A stretch of DNA of 64,000 nt from the IMG/VR virus record IMGVR_UViG_3300021406_000010, positions 62,001-126,000 of that record; one strand, 5' to 3'. Both the position numbers and the translations under genes were made by a program. Positions 33,379 to 40,793 of this stretch are shown piece by piece (within the stretch, counting starts at the first letter, position 1; each line of letters begins with the position of its first letter). The notes beneath the pieces were generated by a model. That model was not told the DNA's origin. It worked only from the letters and a program-made list of their open reading frames with translations, and searched no databases. This DNA is from a virus.

Positions 33379-33714
33379 TCAGGAATGCGCCTCCGCGTCG
33401 GCCTGGGCGTACAGCTCCCGGACGGCCGCGTCGTACGCGGCCTGCGGGGAGGACGGGTCGAACGCGTCGCGGGCGATGACCAGGGCCCAGTCGTCGGCCG
33501 TGCCGGGGACCCGGACCCCGACCATGAGGAAGAACCCGACGGAGGCACTCCCCGGGCCACGGGGCATCGCCGCCGAGGGGAGGGCGTCCCACAGGACGGC
33601 GTCCCGGACCGCCTGCAGGACTGGCAGCGCCCGGACGGCCGCCTCCATCCGCCCCGTCACGACGTCAGAGATCCTCGGCATCGGCCTGCCATCCCCTTCC
33701 TGAGTGACCGCCAT
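33379..33714 (-). CDS. Hypothetical protein
   Basis: 111 residues from ATG 33714 after CAGGAGAAG. A central beta segment (ASVGFFLMVGVRVPG, DWALVIARDAF) and a helical, acidic end. Directly upstream of the endolysin. Not recognised. Confidence 0.6.
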   Translation of the reverse strand: MAVTQEGDGRPMPRISDVVTGRMEAAVRALPVLQAVRDAVLWDALPSAAMPRGPGSASVGFFLMVGVRVPGTADDWALVIARDAFDPSSPQAAYDAAVRELYAQADAEAHS

Positions 33715-33995
33715 CTTCTCCTGGCCCGGTACCACGGCCACGCCGCGCACCGCATCCAGAGGTGCCTCGCCCTCGCGCCGAGGGGGTACCTGCCATGCCC
33801 GATGTGCAGGTGCGGGGGAGCCGTCCTGCCCGCCTTCCAGTCCGGGCCCCACGTGCACGCGTAGGGCTGCAGGGAGTCAATGCCCCGCTGACGGAGCCAG
33901 ATGCGGGCTATCGCGGCCCAGGCACGCGGCCTGGTCCGGTACTTTCGCTTCCCGCAGTGCTGGGCGCGCCACTGCCGGAACCCGTTCCGGCTCAC
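33657..33995 (-). CDS. Small basic Trp/His-rich protein
   Basis: 112 residues from GTG 33995. KRKYRTRPRAWAAIARIWL followed by YACTWGPDWKAGRTAPPHLHIGH is a pattern I associate with small actinophage proteins. The C-terminus overlaps the next gene by 58 bases and is Arg/Trp-rich, so the real stop may matter less than the N-terminal 70 residues. Confidence 0.55.
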   Translation of the reverse strand: MSRNGFRQWRAQHCGKRKYRTRPRAWAAIARIWLRQRGIDSLQPYACTWGPDWKAGRTAPPHLHIGHGRYPLGARARHLWMRCAAWPWYRARRRWRSLRKGMAGRCRGSLTS

Positions 33996-33998
33996 CGC

Positions 33999-35543
33999 CT
34001 ACCCCGTCACCCCCGTGCGGGCGTACATCTCGCGCCTGTCGGCCGCCGTGACGTAGCCGCCGCCCGCCCCGGCGTCGCCGAGCATGAAGTCCATGTCGGC
34101 GTTGCGGGCCAGCACCGTGCGGACCGAGGAGTCCGCCTCCAGGGTGCCCTCCAGCACGTAGGTGATGAACGTCAGCGGCTTGGCCCTTCCCAGCCGGTTG
34201 CCGCGCCCGGACCGCTGCACGCGGATCGCGTGGGTGCGCCCGATGTCGTACTCGTCGACCACGTCCACCTCCGGGACGTTGATGCCGTCGGCGGCGGCAT
34301 CGCTGGCCAGCAGGACGGCCGGGCCGGAGGCGGACCGGAAGGAGGCCAGCTGCCGGTCCCGCTCCGCGCTGGTCATGCCGCCGTGGCAGGCGAACGGCTC
34401 GAAGGCGGCCAGCCTGCGCTGCAGGACGGGCAGCACCGTCTGGCCGTAGAAGGTGAAGGCCATCAGCTTGCCGCCCCAGCCGGTCACCTCGGCGGCCAGC
34501 TCCTCCAGCTCGGCCGCCTTCGCCGAGGAGCACTTCTCCAGCTCCGCGCCCATCTCCTCCGCCACCATGACGGCGAGCGGGGAGGATCCCGCCCGCGCCG
34601 CCTCCAGCACCGCCAGCGGGTCCCCGGCCAGCTGGCGCAGCAGCACGCTCAGCCCCGGGACCTCCTCGCCGGGCTGCTCGCGCAGGGCGGCCAGGGCGTG
34701 GTAGGCACGGGCCTGGTCGGGCCTCATCCGGATGCGGCGGAACCGCTCGGTCAGCTCGGGGAACTGGTCCCGGACGTCCGGGTCGGAGCGGCGCTTGCGC
34801 AGCACCCACGGGGCTGTCCGCTCTCGCAGCCACTCCCGGCCGTTCGCGGTGTAGCGCGGCCGTCCGTACATCGGGTCGCGGGACCGGATGACGTTCTCCT
34901 CAAAGTCCTTCACGGCCGACATGCCGGGGACGACGACCCGCATGACGGAGAAGAAGTTCTCCAGGTCGGTGTCCATCGGGGTGGCGGACAGCCCGATCAC
35001 CCGGGTCCCCGGGTGCTCCTTGCGGAACTGGGCGATCATCCAGTAGTGGGCCTTGTACAGCCGGGAGGTGCGCCGCCCGAGCTTGGCGACCTCATCGTAG
35101 ACGACCATGACGCGCCTGCCGCGCAGCGCGGCCATCAGCGGCCCGGGGGCCAGCGCCCGCGCCCGGCTTCCCTGCGGGGGGAAGACGGCGATGTCGTTGC
35201 GGCACGTCTCGTAGGTGACGATGATGGCGGCCGGCAGGGAGCCGAGGTTCCGCTGGCGCTTCGCCCCGTCGTAGACCAGGGCGGGGATGCGGGTGTGGCG
35301 GCTGAAGTCCCGGTGCCACTCGCCCAGCTTGTTGGGCTTGCAGACGACCAGGACGTGGTCGATGAGGCGGTCCTCCATGGCGATCCCGGCATCGGCCAGG
35401 GCCATCATCGACTTGCCCAGCCCGGTGTCGGCGACCATGAGGGCGGACCCCAGGGCGAACGCCTGGCCGGCCATGTCCATCTGCCACTCGATGTAGGTCG
35501 GCGGACGGAACAACTCCCCGTCAGCCCAGGGGGTATCGTCCAC
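33999..35543 (-). CDS. SF2 (SNF2-like) helicase/ATPase
   Basis: 514 residues. Motif I VADTGLGKSM (about residue 37-46), motif Ia HVLVVCKPNKLGEWHRDF, motif II VMVVYDEVAKLGR, motif III IGLSATPM, and C-terminal motifs LLASDAAADGINV and QRSGRGNRLGR. This is the SNF2/DEAD-like double-stranded DNA translocase set, smaller than chromatin remodellers and common in phages. It likely acts in recombination or replication restart. The second residue of the DExx box is the usual acidic pair. Confidence 0.8.
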   Translation of the reverse strand: MDDTPWADGELFRPPTYIEWQMDMAGQAFALGSALMVADTGLGKSMMALADAGIAMEDRLIDHVLVVCKPNKLGEWHRDFSRHTRIPALVYDGAKRQRNLGSLPAAIIVTYETCRNDIAVFPPQGSRARALAPGPLMAALRGRRVMVVYDEVAKLGRRTSRLYKAHYWMIAQFRKEHPGTRVIGLSATPMDTDLENFFSVMRVVVPGMSAVKDFEENVIRSRDPMYGRPRYTANGREWLRERTAPWVLRKRRSDPDVRDQFPELTERFRRIRMRPDQARAYHALAALREQPGEEVPGLSVLLRQLAGDPLAVLEAARAGSSPLAVMVAEEMGAELEKCSSAKAAELEELAAEVTGWGGKLMAFTFYGQTVLPVLQRRLAAFEPFACHGGMTSAERDRQLASFRSASGPAVLLASDAAADGINVPEVDVVDEYDIGRTHAIRVQRSGRGNRLGRAKPLTFITYVLEGTLEADSSVRTVLARNADMDFMLGDAGAGGGYVTAADRREMYARTGVTG

Positions 35544-35546
35544 GGC

Positions 35547-35744
35547 CTACCCTTCCCGCTTGCGCAGCCAGCGTTCTGCCTCATCGCTCGCGGTGAGGAT
35601 GTGCGCCGCCAGCTTGCGTGCGGCAGCCACGGGCATGGCCTGGCCGCAAACCACGACGAGGCCCCGGCTCGTCCCGGCGCTCGCGAAGCCGCCGTAGGCG
35701 TCCTGGACGCGGCCTGCTTCCGTCGTCCCCGTATCCTGGCCCAT
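35547..35744 (-). CDS. Small helical protein, leaderless
   Basis: 65 residues from ATG 35744, seven bases after a -10-like TATTCT. VVVCGQAMPVAAARKLAAHIL and a basic C-terminus are helical. It is the first gene of the unit that includes the SNF2-like helicase. Confidence 0.55.
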   Translation of the reverse strand: MGQDTGTTEAGRVQDAYGGFASAGTSRGLVVVCGQAMPVAAARKLAAHILTASDEAERWLRKREG

Positions 35745-35751
35745 GCCCCCT

Positions 35752-35773
35752 AGAATACAGGAGTTCTTAGCAA
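35752..35773 (-). promoter_or_regulatory. Dyad operator over promoter (site 9)
   Basis: AATACAGGAGTTCTTAGCAA (35754-35773) is a weaker copy; minus-strand -10 TATTCT (35757-35752). It is paired with site 10, which faces the other way. Confidence 0.5.
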
Positions 35774-35787
35774 GGCAGCATCGGCAG

Positions 35788-35816
35788 TTGATTACAGCTT
35801 TCCTTGCCATTATGAT
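35788..35816 (+). promoter_or_regulatory. Strong promoter with operator in spacer (site 10)
   Basis: Plus-strand -35 TTGATT (35788-35793), 17-base spacer and -10 TATGAT (35811-35816). The spacer contains ATTACAGCTTTCCTTGCCAT (35791-35810), a copy of the shared dyad. A GTG follows six bases after the -10. Confidence 0.75.
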
Positions 35817-35822
35817 GGGGCC

Positions 35823-35873
35823 GTGAGACTCCGGCGGAGCCGGGGGACCGGGACAGCGCAGGAGGACCAGTGA
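35823..35873 (+). CDS. Possible 16-residue leader peptide
   Basis: GTG 35823, six bases after the -10, opens a 16-codon frame (MRLRRSRGTGTAQEDQ) whose TGA overlaps the GTG of the DinG-like gene (GTGA). It is Arg-rich. It may serve only to couple translation, or the region may be untranslated. Confidence 0.35.
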   Translation: MRLRRSRGTGTAQEDQ

Positions 35874-37909
35874 GCACGCCAGCGACCGACCAGGCAGCGA
35901 TCCCCACGACGTTCGCGGAGGCGCAGGAGGTGCTCGCCAGGGCGCTTCCCGGCTACACCCGCCGCGCCCACCAGATGGCCATGGCCGAGCGGGTCGAGGC
36001 CGCCATCCTGGGCAAGGTCCACGGGCTGTTCCAGGCAGGATGCGGAACGGGCAAGTCATTCGCCCTGCTGATTCCGGTAATCCTCGGCGGGAACCGGACG
36101 ATCGTGGCCACGGCGACGAAAATGCTGCAGAGCCAGTACCGAGGAGACCTCTTGTTCCTCCAGGAGCGCCTCGGGGTCCCGTTTGAGTGGGCGATCCTGA
36201 AGGGCCGTGGCTCGTACCCGTGCCTGGCCAAGGCGCAGGACATCACCTCCCCCACCCCCGGCCAGAAGCAGGTCCTCATCCGGCTGGACGAGCTCGCCGC
36301 GCCTGGCGCGGTCGCGGCCGGAGAGGTGGCCGACAAGGAGGACTTCCCGAGGCTGACCGACCCCGAGTGGCGGGACTTCTCCATGAGCGCCTCGGAGTGC
36401 CCTGGCAAGAGGGACTGCCCGTTCGGGGACGTATGCATCGCCGAGCGCGCCAAGGCCAAGGCAGCACAGTCGAAGATCGTCGTCACCAACACCGCGTACC
36501 TCATCCAGGACCTGCTGATCCGCGACGTGACCGAGGGCGACGTCGCGCTGCTGGGCGAGATCGGGCAGATAGTGGTCGACGAGGCGCACACGCTGGAGGA
36601 TGTCGCCACCGGCGCGCTTGAGGACTCCCTGAGCGAGCGGGGGTTCGACGTCCTGGGCCGCGACATCGGGGGGTACCTGCAGCGCGAGGGCGGCAGCGAG
36701 GACGACGGGATCGCGGTCGGGCACGCGGCGCGGCTGCTGTGGATGCGGCTGGGGTCCATGCACGCGGACTGGGCGGCCAAGAGCCGGGCCAGCCGCGACC
36801 CGATGCCGCTGACTACCCGGGACATGACGTCCCCCGAGGGGCTGGGCGAGCGGATCATCGCCCTCGGGCAGGCGATCGACGCGGCCAGGACGGAGGTGCG
36901 GCGCCGCCGTCCCGACGAGGGGGACAAGCGGGCCGTGGCGGCCCGCTACCGGCTGCTGAACCGCGCCGGCCACCTGCTGGCCCGGCTGGAGGCCCTGCAC
37001 GACGACCCGGCCGACATGACCATCCGGTGGGCCGAGGAGGAGGAAACCGAGTGGAAGGGGCAGAAGCGCAAGAGGATCGTGCTGCGGTCGGCCCCGGTCT
37101 CGGTAGAGCCGTTCCTGCGGCGCGCCCTGTGGGACGTGGCGCCCGTCATCCTGTCCAGCGCCACCCTCGCCCCCGGCGGGGACTTCACCGCCCTGCGGGA
37201 GTCCCTGGGGCTGGCGCCGGACGAGGTGATCACCCACGACGCCGGGACCCCGTTCGACTACCCGCGCCAGGCGATGCTGTTCGTCCCGCCGAAGGGGATG
37301 CCGGAGCCGGTGCGGGACAAGGTCCCCGCCTGGCGGGGGTACGCCCAGGCGACCACCCGGCACCTGGTGGAGGCCTCCGGCGGCGGGGCGCTGCTGCTGT
37401 TCACCAGCCGGGCCGCGATGAACGAGGCCTGGGACGCGCTCGCCCCCGGCTTCGAGGAGCAGGGCCTGACGGTGCTGCGGCAGGGCGACCAGCCCGCCCC
37501 GCAGCTGGTGAAGGTGATGAAGGAGGACGGCAACGGGGTGCTGTTCGCGCTGCGGACCTTCTTCGAGGGCGTCGACATCCAGGGCACCGCGCTGCGCCTG
37601 GTGATCGTCGACAAGCTGCCGTTCGTGCCGCCGTCCGACCTGGTCCACAAGGCCAGGTGCGAGGCGATCGAGCGCAAGCACCACGACCAGTGGGCGTCCT
37701 GGGACAGGCGCATCATCCCCGGCATGGAGCTGGTCCTGATGCAGGCGCTGGGCCGGCTGATCCGGCACGCGGACGACCGGGGGCTGATGGCGGTCCTGGA
37801 CCCCCGCCTGTCGAGCAAGGGGTACGGCGACAAGATCCTGAAGGCAATGCCGCCCGCCCGCCGGACCACCGACGTCCACGAGGCGGCCCGCTTCCTGCGG
37901 TCGCTCTAG
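35870..37909 (+). CDS. DinG/XPD-family helicase with iron-sulfur cluster motif
   Basis: 679 residues from GTG 35870 after GCAGGAGGACCA. Motif I FQAGCGTGKSF (55-64), cluster cysteines at YPCLAKAQ (about 118) and ECPGKRDCPFGDVC (about 174-188), motif II VVDEAHTLEDV (about 235), ILSSATL, and C-terminal EGVDIQG and MQALGRLIRH. DinG and XPD unwind 5'-3' and resolve R-loops or recombination intermediates. Transcribed divergently from the SNF2-like helicase unit under the operator-promoter pair. Confidence 0.85.
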   Translation: MSTPATDQAAIPTTFAEAQEVLARALPGYTRRAHQMAMAERVEAAILGKVHGLFQAGCGTGKSFALLIPVILGGNRTIVATATKMLQSQYRGDLLFLQERLGVPFEWAILKGRGSYPCLAKAQDITSPTPGQKQVLIRLDELAAPGAVAAGEVADKEDFPRLTDPEWRDFSMSASECPGKRDCPFGDVCIAERAKAKAAQSKIVVTNTAYLIQDLLIRDVTEGDVALLGEIGQIVVDEAHTLEDVATGALEDSLSERGFDVLGRDIGGYLQREGGSEDDGIAVGHAARLLWMRLGSMHADWAAKSRASRDPMPLTTRDMTSPEGLGERIIALGQAIDAARTEVRRRRPDEGDKRAVAARYRLLNRAGHLLARLEALHDDPADMTIRWAEEEETEWKGQKRKRIVLRSAPVSVEPFLRRALWDVAPVILSSATLAPGGDFTALRESLGLAPDEVITHDAGTPFDYPRQAMLFVPPKGMPEPVRDKVPAWRGYAQATTRHLVEASGGGALLLFTSRAAMNEAWDALAPGFEEQGLTVLRQGDQPAPQLVKVMKEDGNGVLFALRTFFEGVDIQGTALRLVIVDKLPFVPPSDLVHKARCEAIERKHHDQWASWDRRIIPGMELVLMQALGRLIRHADDRGLMAVLDPRLSSKGYGDKILKAMPPARRTTDVHEAARFLRSL

Positions 37910-37927
37910 CCAGCGAGGAGAACCATC

Positions 37928-38164
37928 ATGTCGCACAATGAGGTCCTGGTAGCCGATCTGTACGTCCAGTGCTCGTACCCGATGCGCCCGGACGCCATCA
38001 CCGCATCCGATAACTGCCGGGGTCCCGCAAGCACCGCCGTGCAGGACGCCGGGGGCAACTCGTGGTGGCGCTGCCCCGTTCATGAGGGCCGGCTTGCGGA
38101 CGGAACGCCCGGCAAGGTCGTTGCCAGCGTGCCGAGGCATTCTGCCCCGCTGCCGCCGTCATGA
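37928..38164 (+). CDS. Small putative zinc-binding protein
   Basis: 78 residues, ATG after GCGAGGAGAACC, 19 bases after the helicase stop. VQCSYPM, DNCRGP and WWRCPVHEG provide spaced Cys/His. Coupled by ATGA to the next gene. Confidence 0.6.
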   Translation: MSHNEVLVADLYVQCSYPMRPDAITASDNCRGPASTAVQDAGGNSWWRCPVHEGRLADGTPGKVVASVPRHSAPLPPS

Positions 38165-38373
38165 GCACCGCCGCCCTGGCAATCGCCTTTGCCGCGCTAT
38201 GGGTAACCGCCGCCGCCGTCATCTGGAACCGGGCATGCACCAGCTTCCGGCGGGCCGCCAGGCTGTACACGGCATGCCGGTTCGCGGAGGGGAAAGCCGA
38301 GATGAGGCGCGGCCGGGCGCTGCGCCGCCGGGCTGACAGGATGGTGCTCAGGCTCATGCCGCCTCGCAGCTAG
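38161..38373 (+). CDS. Small single-span membrane protein
   Basis: 70 residues: hydrophobic helix (ALAIAFAALWVTAAAVIW) then an Arg-rich cytoplasmic-type tail (MRRGRALRRRADRM). Last gene of the plus-strand helicase operon before a strong hairpin. Function unknown. Confidence 0.6.
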   Translation: MSTAALAIAFAALWVTAAAVIWNRACTSFRRAARLYTACRFAEGKAEMRRGRALRRRADRMVLRLMPPRS

Positions 38374-38383
38374 CAGGGACGAT

Positions 38384-38418
38384 CAAGGCCCGCCACGGTA
38401 CGGTCGCGGCGGGCCTTG
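38384..38418. terminator. Bidirectional terminator
   Basis: CAAGGCCCGCC (38384-38394) and GGCGGGCCTTG (38408-38418) form a perfect 11-bp stem with a 13-base loop. It lies between the convergent helicase operon and the tail operon, so it may serve both. Confidence 0.7.
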
Positions 38419-38496
38419 GTGCTTCCGGTCGAGCAGTGACAACGGGTCCTCGCCTTCGAGGTTACCAGCGGGTCACCCGGCCAGCAATCATCATTG

Positions 38497-40098
38497 CTAG
38501 GCAACCACCTGCTGCACTACCTTCCCTATCAGCCCGGCCGACCCGGCCGACCCGGTGCCGTGCCCGGAACCCCCGGCCCCCTGGGCCACGGTGACGGTTC
38601 CCGCCCCGGTCACCGGGGACGCGGTGCAAATGATGACGCAGCCGCCACCCCCTCCGCCGCCGCCCCCGACGTTGCCGGTGATGGGGGAGGCCCCGTTGCC
38701 GCCCTGGGAGGAGATCACCCCGGCGTTGACGAGCGACCTGGCCGCGATGACGAGGACGCCGCCGCCGGACCCGCCCCCGCCCCCGGCGTTGGTGCCGTCC
38801 CCGGACCCGGACCCGCCGCCGGCCCCGCCGGCGAGCAGCGCCAGCTGGCCATTCCACAGCGCCGCCCCGGCCAGGGCCGCCGACGGGATCGTCCACGGGG
38901 CAGTGCCCGGCGTGGCGGAGACGATGCCGCCCGCGCCGCCCGCGCCCTTGGCGGGGCTGGCGCCGCCCGCGCCGCCGGCGCCCGCCGAGATGGACGACAT
39001 GGCGGGAGCCGCCGCCCCGGCGTTCACCGTCCCGGTCGCCCCGGCTCCCGCCAGGTACATCAGGGACCCGGCCAGCGCCCCGGGTGATGCTCCGGACCCG
39101 TTAGCGCCAGAATTCGTGATGGTGCCGTTGTTGATGACCGGCCCGTTCACCTGCAGCGGAAGGCCCGCCGTGTCGAGGGTGACGCCGGAGTTGACGGTGA
39201 GGGAGGACGGCGGGGCGGACAGGAACGCCGCCGTCATCGTGTACACGGCCCCCGCCAGGGTGGTGCCCGCGCACGGGGTGGTCCCGTCGAAGGTGACGGC
39301 CCCGCCAGAGCCGTTGCCGAAGATCCCGTAGAACGCGATGGCACCGGGGGCGGTGAGGGCGCCCGGGATGACGACCGTCGACCCGGCGGTGCCGAGGACC
39401 ACCTGGTTAGGGACGATCGAGGTGGCGCCCTGGCCGATGGCGACCGACCCGGTGGCCGAGGCGCTGGCGCCCTGGCCGAGGGCGACGCTGCCGGTTCCGC
39501 CGGAGGTGGCCCCGGTCCCGATGGCGATGGCGCTGGTCCCGGGCGCGCTGGCGGCGGCTCCCAGGGCGACGGACTGGTTCCCGGCCGCCGAGGACCGCTG
39601 GCCCGCCGCCGTGGCGGAGGCCCCGGCCGCGCTGGCGGCCTGGCCGAGGGCGGTCGCAGCGGTGACGGGGGCGGAGGCTCCCTGGCCAACGGCGAGGGAG
39701 GCTCCCCCGGCGGCCGATGAGGAGTCGCCGAGGGCCACCGCCTGGCTCCCGGCCGCGCTGGAGCCGCTGCCCACGGCGGTCGACTGGGCGCCCGCGCCGG
39801 TGAACGTAAGGCTGACGGTGGTGAGGGCGGAGACTTGCACGTCGATGTCGGGGAACAGCATCGGGGACTGGCCGGGAGGGGCGGCGGAGACGTCGACCCG
39901 CTGCGGGGAGTCCATGTAGAAGGAGACGTTCCCGTCGGGGGTGATCCACGGGTTGGGCAGCAGCGAGGAGCTGGTCCCGTCGGCGTAGATGGGGAGGGTT
40001 ACCGGAGAGGTGGTGCCGCTGGCGTAGACGGTGATCGCGGACCCGGGCAGCAGATCGCCGGCGGTGTCGGTGAGCGGTGCCCTGAAGTGCGCTCGGAT
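38497..40098 (-). CDS. Tail fibre/adhesin with YadA-head-like and Gly-rich repeats (probable AUC start)
   Basis: 533 residues if started at ATC 40098, which follows GGGAGGATCCC. The in-frame N-terminus (IRAHFRAPLTDTAGDLLPG, ITVYASGTTSPVTLPIYADG) is typical of tail fibre N-termini; the first ATG is only at MDSPQRVDV (39915). The middle repeats a 14-residue pattern (QAVALGDSSSAAGG, QSVALGAAASAPGT), like the head repeats of trimeric adhesins, then a Gly-rich distal region. Expected at the baseplate for receptor binding. Confidence 0.65.
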   Translation of the reverse strand: MRAHFRAPLTDTAGDLLPGSAITVYASGTTSPVTLPIYADGTSSSLLPNPWITPDGNVSFYMDSPQRVDVSAAPPGQSPMLFPDIDVQVSALTTVSLTFTGAGAQSTAVGSGSSAAGSQAVALGDSSSAAGGASLAVGQGASAPVTAATALGQAASAAGASATAAGQRSSAAGNQSVALGAAASAPGTSAIAIGTGATSGGTGSVALGQGASASATGSVAIGQGATSIVPNQVVLGTAGSTVVIPGALTAPGAIAFYGIFGNGSGGAVTFDGTTPCAGTTLAGAVYTMTAAFLSAPPSSLTVNSGVTLDTAGLPLQVNGPVINNGTITNSGANGSGASPGALAGSLMYLAGAGATGTVNAGAAAPAMSSISAGAGGAGGASPAKGAGGAGGIVSATPGTAPWTIPSAALAGAALWNGQLALLAGGAGGGSGSGDGTNAGGGGGSGGGVLVIAARSLVNAGVISSQGGNGASPITGNVGGGGGGGGGCVIICTASPVTGAGTVTVAQGAGGSGHGTGSAGSAGLIGKVVQQVVA

Positions 40099-40148
40099 GG
40101 GATCCTCCCGGAGTCGGGGTCACTCCTTCCGGGCGGGCACCAGGGCGG

Positions 40149-40382
40149 CTACCGCTCCTCGCAGGGCAGCAGCCGGTAACTCGCCCGTAGCGATCTCTCC
40201 CCGATGCCCCTGGCGGGGTGCGCCCAGTGACCGCTGTAGGACCCTATGGTGGCGGCGACCACATCGTAGTAAACGCGACCGTCGTCAACGGACGTGACGC
40301 GGATCCTCCGCCCCCTTACCTGCCGAGCCTTGCCAATCCACACCTGGCCTGCCTCGGCCTCCGGCTGCGCACTATCCGTCAT
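40149..40382 (-). CDS. Hypothetical protein
   Basis: 77 residues from ATG 40382 (ATGA with the previous gene). RRIRVTSVDDGRVYYDVVAA suggests a small SH3-like beta barrel. Function unknown. Confidence 0.6.
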   Translation of the reverse strand: MTDSAQPEAEAGQVWIGKARQVRGRRIRVTSVDDGRVYYDVVAATIGSYSGHWAHPARGIGERSLRASYRLLPCEER

Positions 40383-40570
40383 AGCTCCCCCCGTCGTGCC
40401 ATCGCGCGGAGGGCGGTGATGCTGGTCATCTGGAAGCCGCCGCTGGTGTCCACGCCCAGCTCCCCCTCCACCTCATCGCGGAATGCCGAGATGTCCCGGT
40501 CAGCCGGGACGGGCAGCACGAACGCGTTGCCGTCCCGGTCGATGATCACGATGGCCTCACGGATGCTCAT
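40379..40570 (-). CDS. Hypothetical protein
   Basis: 63 residues from ATG 40570 (ATGA overlap). REAIVIIDRDGNAFVLPVP then a helical acidic segment. Middle gene of a three-gene leaderless unit. Unknown. Confidence 0.6.
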   Translation of the reverse strand: MSIREAIVIIDRDGNAFVLPVPADRDISAFRDEVEGELGVDTSGGFQMTSITALRAMARRGEL

Positions 40571-40764
40571 GCGCCCTCCTCGCCTACGATCTCCACGGTG
40601 GTGTCGTTCATGTACTCGTTGACCGCCTCTTGCCACGCGACATCCAGGTACTTCTCGCAGGCCTTGGGATCGTCCGGGATGTGGTCATCGGGAACCTCGA
40701 TGTAGTGCGTGCCCTGCACGCCGATGTTGTGGCTGCTCCCGTAGGTGATCTTCAGGTATGGCAT
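40567..40764 (-). CDS. Hypothetical protein, leaderless
   Basis: 65 residues, acidic (YIEVPDDHIPDDPKACEKY). Its ATG lies six bases after a -10 inside an operator, so it heads an early-type unit of three small genes placed inside the tail region. Unknown function. Confidence 0.65.
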   Translation of the reverse strand: MPYLKITYGSSHNIGVQGTHYIEVPDDHIPDDPKACEKYLDVAWQEAVNEYMNDTTVEIVGEEGA

Positions 40765-40770
40765 GGTCCT

Positions 40771-40793
40771 ACTATAGCAAGGAAAGCTGTATT
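40771..40793 (-). promoter_or_regulatory. Dyad operator over leaderless promoter (site 11)
   Basis: ATAGCAAGGAAAGCTGTATT (40774-40793); minus-strand -10 TATAGT (40776-40771), six bases before the ATG at 40764. It also abuts the stop of the giant tail gene. Confidence 0.7.
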
